Origin: Gymnopilus junonius
Lineage: Eukaryota; Basidiomycota; Agaricomycetes; Agaricales; Galerinaceae
NCBI GenBank assembly: GCA_015501075.1
Contig: JADNYJ010000562.1
Location: 1 to 20,393, forward strand
Reading direction: 5' to 3'
Length of the DNA: 20,393 nt
The translations under genes and the position numbers were made by a program. Below the pieces are notes generated by a model. That model was not told the origin of the DNA. It saw only the letters and a list, made by a program, of their open reading frames with translations, and made no database searches. Position 1 is the first letter of the stretch; each line of letters starts with the position of its first letter. Of this stretch, positions 1-7,654 are shown one piece after another.

Positions 1-368
1 CAAAGATTTATATACCGGTGCGCGAAAGCAGTCCGGTCGCAGATATACATGCACCCGAAGTAATCTACCATTAAACTACGCCTAGTGCGGGACTGGCTCC
101 CGTGGGCCAACTTGGAACCATAAAACAATGGGCCCGTACTCTCGTTGATGCCCCGACCGAAGGGAGGGGTCCAACAAAGTAAAAGAAGGGCACCGGAAGG
201 GGGCCCGCCAGCCAAACCCGACAGCCCAGGATGCGCGCATACTGAGTTAGCCACTGAAGGCAGACCATTTCGGGTCGCCGAAGCAGGGGGTCACACTTGT
301 CTGTCGATAGCGCCGAAGCTCCAGAACCCAGACCCCCACCCTCAACCCAGCAAAGCCGAAGCCCGCCA
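1..368 (-). mobile_element. LINE copy E: 5'-truncated 3' tail of Tad1-like non-LTR retrotransposon
   Basis: Read on the minus strand, this is the 3' untranslated tail shared by all LINE copies in the window (compare 9868-10230, 17605-17970, 18215-18585 and the minus strand of 18805-19168). Homology to the minus-strand copy at the right end of the window stops after base 368, where the sequence changes abruptly to Copia coding sequence. It therefore contains only 3' UTR and no coding region. The poly(T) expected just before it lies left of the window. A short tail-only insertion is the normal product of target-primed reverse transcription that stops early. The target site duplication cannot be checked because the left flank is missing. 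Confidence 0.85.
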
Positions 369-550
369 GGGCAGTTCTACAATCCAACCACAAAGAAGTT
401 TATCATCTCTGAAAGAGCTGAGTTTGATGAAAGGTCATTTCCTGGCATTGGTCCTGGTTTCAAATCATCTGGTTCACCTCTCCCACTGGTTCTCCCTGCT
501 CCTAATGCTGTTCCTGCCCCCTTGCACCACCACTCGAGGTCTGGGGGGAG
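369..550 (+). pseudogene. Copia pol, integrase C-terminal / linker fragment
   Basis: Frame 3 reads FYNPTTKKFIISERAEFDE, the conserved segment after the Copia integrase core (typically YNPTTKKFIxSRDVxFDE), followed by a Pro/Ser-rich linker. The frame runs into stop codons soon after a run of six G at 543-548. The next coding segment continues one frame earlier, at about 551 (DDDLDTNMKPDE). A one-base loss (or two-base gain) in that G tract explains the break; sequencing error in the homopolymer is an equally good explanation. The 5' side is cut off by LINE E. Confidence 0.72.
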
Positions 551-559
551 GATGATGAT

Positions 560-2410
560 TTGGACACAAATATGAAGCCAGATGAGCCCCAAGTTGATCC
601 AGTTCCCAAATTACCACCTGAGCGCACTCCTAGTCCAGAAATCCCTCCACCACCTCGCACTCCTTCGCCTCCACCACCTCCTGCTCAGATACAGCCTCCT
701 GCAACTCCACAGCCACTTAGGCGCACTACTCGTGTTATTAGACCCCCTGGTGAATGGTGGAAGATCAAACCGCTCTCTAAAGCAATTGAAGAGGCAAAAG
801 ATGATGAAGATGATTTAGAAGGTGCTCTGGCTGCTGGAAATGATGCTACACCTCGTTCCTTCACACATGCACTAAAGACACCTCTGGGAGCTCAATGGCG
901 TGAAGCTGCAACACAGGAGTACAACTCCTTGGTTGAGAATAACACATGGGAAATTATGGATCTTCCTGAAGGTCAAAAGGCAATTGGATCTGGTTGGGTA
1001 TTCAAAGTCAAACACAATGCTGATGGTTCAATTGAGCGATTCAAAGCACGAATTGTTGCCAAAGGGTACTCACAACGTCCAGGAATCGACTACAATGAGA
1101 TCTTTGCACCTACCTTCCGCCCTGCAACGCTGCGCTTGATTTTAGCATTGGCAGCCATTGAGGATCTAGAACTCCACTCTCTTGACATCACCTCTGCCTT
1201 TCCCAATGGTGACTTGGATGAGGAGATTTATATGAAGCAACCTGAAGGCTTTCATCTAGGAGGACCTAATGCAGTCTGCAGACTTCGCAAATCGCTCTAT
1301 GGACTCAAACAGGCAGCCAGACAGTGGAACAAGAAGTTACATGGAGTTCTGGAGGAAATGGGCTTTAAGCGAATTCAAGCTGATAGATCTGTCTACATCT
1401 ACTCCAACTCTGAAGTTCGCATCATTATGCCTATCTACATTGATGATATCACACTTGCTTCAAAATCCCAGTCTGCTATTGAGTCCACCATTGCCCAACT
1501 CTCTTCCTACTTCAAATGTCGCAATTTAGGCCCAACTCGGTTTCTACTAGGTATTGGCATTGGCAGAGACCGCCCCAAGCACACTATAACACTCCACCAG
1601 CGCCAGTTCATCCTGGACATGCTTGAGAAGTATGGTATGTCTAAATGTCATCCTGTCAAAACCCCTCTTCCTCCCAAGCTCCAACTTTCTCATTCTATGT
1701 CCCCTTCCACTCCTGAGGAGGAACAAGAAATGGCAACCATTCCTTACCTGTCTGCAGTTGGCTCTCTTCAGTATTTGGCCACCATGACTCGACCTGATAT
1801 TGCTTACTCTGTGGGCTATTTGGCTCGCTACAACTCCAATCCTGGTTTCAAGCACTGGCAGGCTCTCAAACACCTGCTTCGCTATATCAAAGGAACTTTG
1901 GAGTACAAGCTGACTTACTCTGGCACCAATTCGATGTCTGAGCCCTTTGTAATGTACACTGATGCTTCACATGGTGACTGCATTGATTCAGGACGATCAA
2001 CAGCTGGTTATGTCTCAATCATGGCTGGAGGAGCTATCAGTTGGTATTCTAAGTTGCAAACTCTTGTTGCACTTTCCACCACTGAAGCAGAGTACCTTGG
2101 AGCAGTTGAAGCTGGTAAAGAGATTGCCTGGTTGAGGAACATCCTTGGTGAATTTGGTTATTTGGCTACTGGACCTTCAACCCTCAAAATGGACAACCAA
2201 AGTGCAATCACAGTTGCAAAGAATCCAGAACATCATGGGAGGATGAAGCAACTTGATCTTCGACATTTTTGGCTCAGGGACAAGGTTGAAGAAGGTGTGA
2301 TTGTTCCAGATTACATTCCAACAGCAGACATGATTGCAGACTCTTTGACAAAGTCTCTCCCTGCTCCCAAAGTTCACTTTTGCAGAGAATCAATGGGTGT
2401 GTTACCTTAG
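560..2410 (+). CDS. pol: Copia polyprotein, RT and RNase H part
   Basis: Open reading of 616 codons ending in TAG; the first codon is not a real start, since this is the continuation of a pol polyprotein frameshifted upstream. After a Pro-rich linker (residues ~13-60) comes the RVT_2 reverse transcriptase (~129-375). It shows FKARIVAKGYSQ, the motif A aspartate in LDITSAF (~209) and the catalytic YIDD box (~293-296; Copia usually has YVDD). The RNase H domain carries YTDAS (Asp ~468), STTEAEY (Glu ~509/511) and MDNQSA (Asp ~545), then LDLRHFWLRD. All catalytic residues are present, so this part is well preserved although the element is incomplete. The enzyme would copy the element's RNA into cDNA in cytoplasmic particles. 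Confidence 0.93.
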   Translation: MDTNMKPDEPQVDPVPKLPPERTPSPEIPPPPRTPSPPPPPAQIQPPATPQPLRRTTRVIRPPGEWWKIKPLSKAIEEAKDDEDDLEGALAAGNDATPRSFTHALKTPLGAQWREAATQEYNSLVENNTWEIMDLPEGQKAIGSGWVFKVKHNADGSIERFKARIVAKGYSQRPGIDYNEIFAPTFRPATLRLILALAAIEDLELHSLDITSAFPNGDLDEEIYMKQPEGFHLGGPNAVCRLRKSLYGLKQAARQWNKKLHGVLEEMGFKRIQADRSVYIYSNSEVRIIMPIYIDDITLASKSQSAIESTIAQLSSYFKCRNLGPTRFLLGIGIGRDRPKHTITLHQRQFILDMLEKYGMSKCHPVKTPLPPKLQLSHSMSPSTPEEEQEMATIPYLSAVGSLQYLATMTRPDIAYSVGYLARYNSNPGFKHWQALKHLLRYIKGTLEYKLTYSGTNSMSEPFVMYTDASHGDCIDSGRSTAGYVSIMAGGAISWYSKLQTLVALSTTEAEYLGAVEAGKEIAWLRNILGEFGYLATGPSTLKMDNQSAITVAKNPEHHGRMKQLDLRHFWLRDKVEEGVIVPDYIPTADMIADSLTKSLPAPKVHFCRESMGVLP

Positions 2411-2481
2411 ATCTTTTCTTGTCTTTTCTTGTCTTGTTTTTCTCTTTCTCTCTTGTTTGTAGACTTAGAGACATGTTCAGT

Positions 2482-2491
2482 CATGGGGGTA
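2482..2491 (+). promoter_or_regulatory. Copia polypurine tract next to 3' LTR
   Basis: The sequence CATGGGGGTA lies immediately before TGTTAGAGTGAC, 70 bases after the pol stop codon. A short G-rich tract abutting a TG dinucleotide is the usual plus-strand primer and LTR boundary of Copia elements. The assignment rests on position and form; the 5' LTR is absent, so the boundary cannot be confirmed by an LTR pair. Confidence 0.6.
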
Positions 2492-2556
2492 TGTTAGAGT
2501 GACTCTCACATGATATGTTACATGTCACAGAGTAGTTACATTGTAGCTAAGTCCTC

Positions 2557-2589
2557 CTGAAGTCCTTAGTTCTTAACTCTGGACTTCAG
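2557..2589. repeat. Hairpin in the Copia LTR
   Basis: CTGAAGTCC at 2557-2565 is the exact reverse complement of GGACTTCAG at 2581-2589, giving a 9-bp stem with a 15-base loop. In an LTR such a hairpin could belong to the R/terminator region; this role is a guess. Confidence 0.5.
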
Positions 2590-2645
2590 GTGAGTAGTAC
2601 ATAGTTTCTCCTTGTATTTTGACAGTTCTTAACTCTGGACTTCAG
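2568..2645 (+). repeat. 22-bp direct repeat at the Copia/LINE A junction
   Basis: The 22 bases at 2568-2589 (ending TCTGGACTTCAG) recur exactly at 2624-2645, 56 bases downstream. The second copy ends precisely where LINE A homology begins. The 34 bases between them start with GTGAGT (if the shared G is counted) and end with TTTGACAG, so they resemble a very short intron. The repeat may be a target duplication scar, an LTR-internal duplication or a repair product. Confidence 0.7.
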
Positions 2646-2646
2646 T

Positions 2647-3237
2647 ACCATCGCGGACATTGAGAGAGCGCTCGAAAGGGCCCCTCTCTTCTCCGGCGTT
2701 CCTTTTGCGGGGCATGCACGCCTCGTACGCCAATCAGCAAAGAGCTCCAAGTTCGATTGCTACTTTGAGATCTGGGATTCCCAGACCGGACGCACAGTGA
2801 AGACGCTTATCAACAAAGCGTTTCGCTACAAAGACGAGCTACTCTATGTGAAGCCAGCCGCCGCTCGACGAGGTGTCCCCATGTGCCAGCGCTGCCAGCG
2901 TTGGGGTCACCTCACTAAGGATTGTAGGGCCCACCAGCGCCGCTGCGCGCGGTGTGGCGGGCCTCACGCCACTGACGAGCACCGCGCTCTCGCGCCCTGC
3001 TGCAACCGGCCTCCGCCGGATTCGGACGGTATGCGCCACCCCACTACAGCTGGTGAGCCATGCCCCCACAAGGCCCGCTGCCCCAATTGTCGGGGCGAGC
3101 ACCCTGCCACAGGATGCAACTGCAAGTTCTGGGAACACCGCTTCGATCATGATTGGATCGTCGCAAAATACCGTGAGGTACGTGATAAGCACGCACTCCG
3201 GACCTTGACATCTAACGTCCCTCCCCTAGCTCGATAA
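2647..3237 (+). pseudogene. LINE A ORF1, C-terminal part with three zinc knuckles
   Basis: The frame is open from the truncation point to the TAA at 3235-3237, without the frameshift that copy C has at 13203 (copy A has four G at the matching place). Three cysteine/histidine knuckles follow each other. CQRCQRWGHLTKDC (2884-2925) has spacing CX2CX4HX4C; the second starts at 2944 (CARCGGPH); the third starts at 3079 (CPNCRGEH). This triple-knuckle array is typical of ORF1 proteins of I/Jockey/Tad-type LINEs, which bind the element's RNA into the ribonucleoprotein particle. The N-terminal ~460 residues seen in copy C are lost by 5' truncation, so no natural start is present. Confidence 0.85.
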
Positions 3238-3240
3238 TGA
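3235..3240 (+). promoter_or_regulatory. TAATGA stop-start overlap between LINE ORF1 and ORF2
   Basis: The ORF1 stop TAA (3235-3237) shares its last A with the ORF2 ATG (3237-3239); the following A makes the hexamer TAATGA. The same hexamer is kept in copy C at 13728-13733. UAAUGA junctions are established as termination-reinitiation signals in the insect LINE SART1. Here a coupling role is inferred from identity of the arrangement. Confidence 0.7.
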
Positions 3241-4475
3241 GAAGAAAGGAGGACGTTAGAATAATTTCGTACAATTGTAACCAGAATTATGGTCATATCG
3301 ATGTACTTCTCGACCGTCTAAAAGATTCTTTTGACGTCATTTTCTTGCAAGAGCCGCCCTGGCGTGAGATACGACGTGCCCCGTCTTCGAGAGATCGAGA
3401 AGGTGAGGCAGTTACTGGTGCTCCGAACCACCCTGACTGGAAGGTTATGGTTCGGCCTGACCCCACTGGGCTCCGGCCACGCGTTCTGACCTATGTTTCG
3501 ACGAGGCTGAACCCCTGGCGCCCTGCCATGCGACGAGATCTTATAGATCATCGCGATATCATGGTGGTGTCCCTGTTTACCGGGGACGCTGTTGTTAATT
3601 TACTGAATGTTTACTCCGACGATAAACACACAGCTATCGACTTGCTAACCGAGCAGGCCGACTTTCTTCCAATGTTTCATTACATGGGGGGTGACTTCAA
3701 CTGTCATTCGAATAAGTGGGACCCTGGTGTCTTGCATCATCGAACGACAGCCAACAACCTGCTGAACACAGCAGCTACCCTGGGGTTGATGCTCTCTCTC
3801 CCAGTCAATCCGGGTCCCACTCACATCCCTGGTAACCCATCTTTACGAGAGTCGGTCATCGACCTCATCTTTGTTCAACCTTCCGAGGAGCTGTCTGCAG
3901 GCACTCGACGAGGGGAACTGTGGCGCGGGCCATCGGACCATGTTCCGTTGGCCTGTTCTATTTCTGTCGCTCCGGTGGCAGCAACTGTTCCGATGCGCTC
4001 ACTGCCACCGGATCAATTGGATGACTTCGTGTTGTCCATCATTGAGAAGCTTCAGGGCATTGATCCCTTGGCGCCGATCACCGCACCGGATCAGGTAGAG
4101 GCTGTGTCTTCGGATGTGGCTTCTGCCTTCTCGGATGCTTGGCGAAAGTATTCCAAGACGATTCGTATCTCCCCTCACTCCCGTCCTTGGTGGGATGATT
4201 CCTGTGAGGATTCCTTCGATGCTTATCAGCGGGATAACTCCCGCGATAACCATAAAACTTTCCGCAGAGCTGTTAAAGCTGCCAAACGCAAGTTCTTTGA
4301 TGAACGCATCACTGAAGTTGCTACTACTAATAAGCGCCCCTGGGATCTCATGAATTGGATCCAGCAGCGCAAGTTACCACCTTCCGAGGCTATCCAATTC
4401 AACGGACAGCCCTGCCATGATATGCCCTCCCTCTGGGACGCCCTTCATGGCACGTACAACTCGGCCTCTGACTGA
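3237..4475 (+). pseudogene. LINE A ORF2, AP-endonuclease domain and start of RT region
   Basis: The start is the ATG overlapping the ORF1 stop. Residues ~8-240 are an APE-type endonuclease that nicks target DNA for target-primed reverse transcription. Visible motifs are YNCN (12-15), FLQEPPW (Glu39), NVYSD, GGDFNCHS (Asp153, Asn155), VIDLIF (Asp209) and SDHVPL (Asp234, His235), so the domain looks catalytically complete. The reading ends at a TGA (4473-4475) where copy C has CGA (CTCTGACCGAACG), a C-to-T change in a CpG. The coding sequence continues in the same frame beyond it, so this is a nonsense mutation in a longer ORF2. Confidence 0.9.
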
Positions 4476-4889
4476 ACGTACGACATTAGCGGCCTCACCT
4501 CCCTTCCCGACATGGAAGTGCGAGAGTGGACCGCCTTTTCACTGTTGGAATTGAGGGAGGCCTTGGCATCCTGCTCCAACAACTCGGCGCCGGGTCCTGA
4601 TCATATCAAGTGGTCACACCTCAAGGCAATTATTCGCGACGAACACTGTCTTCAGGTGTTCGTGCAGTTGGCTAACGCCTGCCTTCGGGTTGGGTATTGG
4701 CCGACTCATTTCAAGGAATCCTTGTCGGTTATTATTCCGAAACCGAACAAGCCCTCATATTCCATGCCTAAGGCATTCAGGCCCATTGTGCTCTTGAACA
4801 CCCTTGGCAAATTGGTTGAGAAAATGCTTTCCAACTGCATTCAATTCGATGCTGTCAAGCACGATATCTTCCACCCTACGAAGTGCTGA
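4476..4889 (+). pseudogene. LINE A ORF2, N-terminal RT segment after the nonsense codon
   Basis: Same frame as the endonuclease part. It shows NNSAPGPDHIKWSHLK and then FRPIVLLNTLGKLVEKML, matching RT blocks that precede motif A. Near 4868 the sequence jumps from CACCCTA to CGAAGTGCTG. Compared with copy C, about 141 bases (15347-15487 there) are missing, including the block FDVAQFFPSLNH that holds the first catalytic RT aspartate. The frame then ends at TGA 4887-4889. Confidence 0.88.
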
Positions 4890-5366
4890 TTGCGATCCTC
4901 AGGAAGCAGGGCTTCCCTCCTAATGTGGTGGAATTCTTTTCATCATACCTGGTCGGCCGTTCCACGTCGTATGCCTGGAACGGTTTTCAATCTGACCCCC
5001 GACAAGCTGATGTTGGGGTGGGGCAGGGCTCTGCTTTGTCCCCGGTTCTTTCGGCACTCTTCCTCGCACCAGTGCTGAAGCTTTTCATGCAGAATGAGTC
5101 GGTCTCGGATACCACTCTGCTTTCCTACGTCGATGACGGCACCCTCATTGTGCAGTCAAAGACCCTTGACGCCAACTGTATAGCCTTGAAAAGGTCCTAT
5201 GCAGTGATTTTCGAACTCTTCACAAAGTTCGCCCTCGCTCTTGAGCACGACAAAACGGAGTTGTTCCATTTTGACCGTTCTCACTCGGAGTTCAATCCGT
5301 CCATGGATCTGGGGTATGCCCCCTACACCCGTGACAAGCGTCTGACGCCCAAGCCATTTTGGCGGT
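4883..5366 (+). pseudogene. LINE A ORF2, RT palm with YVDD box
   Basis: Coding resumes one frame earlier after the deletion. VGQGSALSPVLSALFLAPVL (RT motif B region) and SYVDDGTLIV follow, with catalytic YVDD at 5126-5137. The LINE reading runs to KPFWR at the hAT1 insertion site (5366). The open frame continues into hAT1 to about 5515, but that part is not LINE sequence. RT function is lost because motif A is deleted upstream. Confidence 0.88.
5359..5366. repeat. Target site duplication of hAT1, left copy
   Basis: TTGGCGGT here is repeated exactly at 8219-8226. Copy C has the uninterrupted site once, at 15960-15967 (GTTTTGGCGGTACTTGGG). Eight bases is the standard duplication of hAT transposases. 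Confidence 0.9.
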
Positions 5367-5392
5367 CAGTACTTAGCACTCCCCCCCAAATT
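5367..5392 (+). repeat. hAT1 left terminal inverted repeat
   Basis: It begins CAGTACTTAGCACTCC, continues with seven C and AAATT. Aligned with the reverse complement of 8193-8218 it matches at about 20 of 26 positions, with the longest exact block CACTCCCCCCC. A CAG start is common in hAT ends. Confidence 0.82.
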
Positions 5393-5394
5393 GT

Positions 5395-5960
5395 CTCTGG
5401 ACTCCCATGGGAGTCCATGGGACTCCATAATCCCTGGGACTCCCAGGGACTCCTTGGGAGTCTATTGGGACTCCATAGAATCCCTGGGACTGGGTTGGGA
5501 CTCCTATGGGATTGAGTGGGACTGGGTTGGGACTAGATGGGACTGTGTTGGGACTCCCATGGGACTCCCATGGGACTGAGTGGGACTGTGTTGGGACTCC
5601 CTGGGACTCCCATGGGATTGAGTGGGACTGAGTTGGGACTGAGTTGGGACTCCCTGGGACTAAGTTGGGACTCTCTGGGACTGAGTGGGACTCCCTGGGA
5701 CTGAGTGGGACTCCCATGGGATTGAGTGGGACTGAGTTGGGACTGGGTAGGACTGAGTTGGGACTGGGTAGGACTGAGTTGGGACTGGGTAGGACTGAGT
5801 TGGGACTGGGTAGGACTGAGTTGGGACTGAGTTGGGACTCCCATGGGATTGAGTGGGACTGACTTGGGACTAAGTGGGACTGACTTGGGACTAAGTGAGA
5901 CTAGGTTGTGACTGGATGGGACTAGGTTGGAACTGGGTTGGGACTAGGTTAGAACTGGGT
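5395..5960. repeat. hAT1 left subterminal minisatellite (GGGACT heptad family)
   Basis: TGGGACT recurs every 7-21 bases, joined by short variable spacers such as GAGT, CCCA, GGGT and CCC. Combinations such as GGGACTCCCATGGGACT are partly palindromic. The unit lengths are multiples close to seven, so all six frames stay open for long stretches and give false heptapeptide ORFs on both strands. Clusters of short repeated motifs inside the ends are typical transposase-binding regions of hAT elements, but this array is much longer than usual. Confidence 0.85.
5730..5836 (+). repeat. 21-bp tandem array in hAT1 (four units plus partial)
   Basis: A unit of 21 bases starting GACTGAGTTGGGACTGGG repeats perfectly at 5730, 5751, 5772 and 5793 and partially at 5814. 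It is a higher-order repeat of two or three GGGACT-type heptads. Perfect identity indicates recent expansion. Confidence 0.9.
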
Positions 5961-6876
5961 TGAGAATATGTAGGTAGGACTTTTGTTTGCCATAGTACAG
6001 AACAGCTATGATGTCCCATGCTGTCAGTGGTGGGAATATTCTGGGTGACATGGTGCAGAGTGCCTGCAATGTAAGCAAGTTGTTGTCCTACAGAGCTGCT
6101 GGCTGTTTTGCAACCACACCTCTGGAATCAATACCTGCAGTTGAGATGAAGATGGGGATGATTTGAAATCATGGCCTGTCCCATGCTGTCAGTGCTAGGA
6201 ATATTCTGGGTGTTATAGTGCAGAACAGCTATGATGGCCAGACTCTGGGCTGCAGATAAATAAACCATGGTAGGAAAATTAGACTAATAAAGTAATTAAT
6301 TATAATTGAGACAGTAATGGGCACATAGGTATGTTCAGTTTCTCATTACAGAGATTCATCAAAATTTCAAGGTAGAGCCAGGCACTCATTTATAGAATGT
6401 GCTCACTGGAGATTTTTATTTTTTGGTAGATTATTTTTTTTCTTGAAACCTCTAGTCTTTTGCACAAGCTCTATATCATTATCTGTATTCTAATCTCATA
6501 ATGCTTAGTATCATCAGTCTGTGCCTTTTCTGCCTAAGAAATTGTGTATATTTTTTTCATCGATTAACAAATAAAATTTGCTCTTCTGGAGGCATTTTTC
6601 ATGGTGCCAAACTCACCCTAGTTCTAAATTTTGTGCCCTATCCACTAGAGAGTTTTGATTGATAAAGAATTATTTTGTGGTGTATTATCAGTGACTGTTG
6701 CTGATTCACCTCCCATGAGGATTGAGTTTTTCAATAAGTTTGGTTTGTCTACCTTATAATTTACATATAAAGTCAAAATAGCTGACAATGTCTGAAATGA
6801 AGACTTGGAAGACTGAGATTTTCTTATAGAAGTAGATAATAGGCTGGCTTCAATAGCCTGGTTTGATTAACATTCT
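5961..6876. other. AT-rich interior of hAT1, no gene recognised
   Basis: AT-rich and almost free of CpG. It contains a 46-base imperfect direct repeat (annotated separately) and no convincing long open frame on either strand. The stretch from 6240 to 6840 shows nothing I can name. Confidence 0.5.
5998..6236 (+). repeat. 46-bp dispersed direct repeat inside hAT1
   Basis: GTCCCATGCTGTCAGTG and the following bases to GTGCAG occur at 6013-6058 and 6178-6223, about 88% identical, offset 165 bases. The flanking CAGAACAGCTATGATG occurs before the first copy (5998-6013) and after the second (6221-6236), so the order of the two blocks is permuted, as in a partial tandem array. Confidence 0.8.
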
Positions 6877-7436
6877 TTGTCCAAGGGTTGCAAATGTTTT
6901 CCAAAAGCTATAGACTTTTCAAAGATGCAACTAATGGTATTTCTCTGTTCAACAAACTCATACATATGGCAGACAGTACACAGTATCCTTGACCTTATCA
7001 GAGATGGATTTTTATCTGATTTGCCTAGTATTGCACTCTGCACAGCTATAGGTTTAGCCAAAAAAGCTAGTGGCCTACCAATATATAGCAATGCTGTGCA
7101 TGAGGAACAAATTCAACAGAAGGTAGTGTGTATTTCAAATTTTGTGATACTAAAGTTATTTTTCTATATAGACTACAAATAAGATTCAGGAACATTTAAG
7201 CACTCTTTGCAATATGCTTATTGACTCTTATAAACTCACAGGGTAGATTAATGAGAGTCTTTATATGTGCACCTCTGAAGTCCTTGGTATTCTCCCTATT
7301 ACAAAAGACATCCAATGAACTAGTGAGTGGCATTGCTAAATTTACACCTAGCATGGATTCAAAGCAAAAATACTATTTTCTTGCCAAAATGCAAGAAACA
7401 CATAAGCTAGTCCATACTCTAGATGCAAAGCAATAA
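6877..7436 (+). pseudogene. Unidentified coding-like fragment with one possible intron inside hAT1
   Basis: Two open stretches in an otherwise stop-rich region look like exons. The first ends ...AVHEEQIQQK at 7122 and is followed by GT (7123); the second starts at 7242 after ACTCACAG and reads GRLMRVFICAPLKSL... to a TAA at 7434-7436. Joining them across a 119-base GT-AG intron keeps phase. The first exon has no clear ATG start, and bases 6870-6960 also read well in another frame, so its beginning is uncertain. The ends of the two exons resemble each other (ATTCAACAGAAGGTAGTGTG and ATTCAAGAGAAGATAGTATG), which suggests an old internal duplication. I do not recognise the family; it is not a hAT transposase motif set. 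It could be a captured host gene piece. Confidence 0.35.
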
Positions 7437-7654
7437 ATTCAAGAGAAGATAGTATGTATTTTAAGCTTTGTTCACACCTTCCTACATCAGGTGTATCAAT
7501 GTATTATATATAGCAAATTAAAACTAAATAGCACATATGTAAATTGAACCTAAGACTCACTAGAAGTATAATATTTATTAAAAAGCACTTTTTAAAGTAG
7601 GCTGATTGATGAAAGTCCCTATATCTATTTATGTGATTTGCAAAACTGGCTAGA

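Larger units (their letters stand above)
369..2645 (+). mobile_element. Ty1/Copia LTR retrotransposon, 5' part missing
   Basis: The segment holds the end of a Copia integrase, RT and RNase H in the Copia order, followed by a G-rich polypurine tract and a TG-starting sequence that looks like the 3' LTR. The left boundary is the LINE E junction at 368/369 and the right boundary is the start of LINE A homology at 2646. Gag, protease, the integrase core, the 5' LTR and the end of the 3' LTR are not in the window. The element cannot be autonomous as it stands. Base composition is lower in CpG than the LINE copies. Confidence 0.88.
2492..2645 (+). repeat. Partial 3' LTR of the Copia element
   Basis: It starts with TGTTAGAGTGAC directly after the polypurine tract and continues to the LINE A junction. 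No terminal CA end is seen because the LTR is cut at 2645. It contains a hairpin and a duplicated 22-bp segment, annotated separately. No second LTR copy is present for comparison. Confidence 0.55.

Noticed and set aside
145..555. Frame of 136 codons joining LINE E tail and Copia
   Set aside because: It crosses the junction between two unrelated elements, and the Copia homology is in a different frame.
2590..2623. Short intron between the 22-bp repeats
   Set aside because: It is below usual fungal intron length, lies in LTR rather than coding sequence, and the flanking repeat explains the similarity better. Kept only as a note.
2839..3208. Antisense and +2 frames over LINE A ORF1 zinc knuckles (also at 13332-13701)
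   Set aside because: They are GC-rich shadows of the real knuckle-coding frame. They are conserved only because the copies are near identical.
5373..5862. Long open frames on both strands with heptapeptide repeats
   Set aside because: They arise because the minisatellite period is a multiple of three at 21 bases. No start, no domain, and both strands are equally open.
6877..7436. hAT transposase exons in hAT1
   Set aside because: No hAT catalytic or dimerisation motifs are visible; the stretch is too short and unrecognised.
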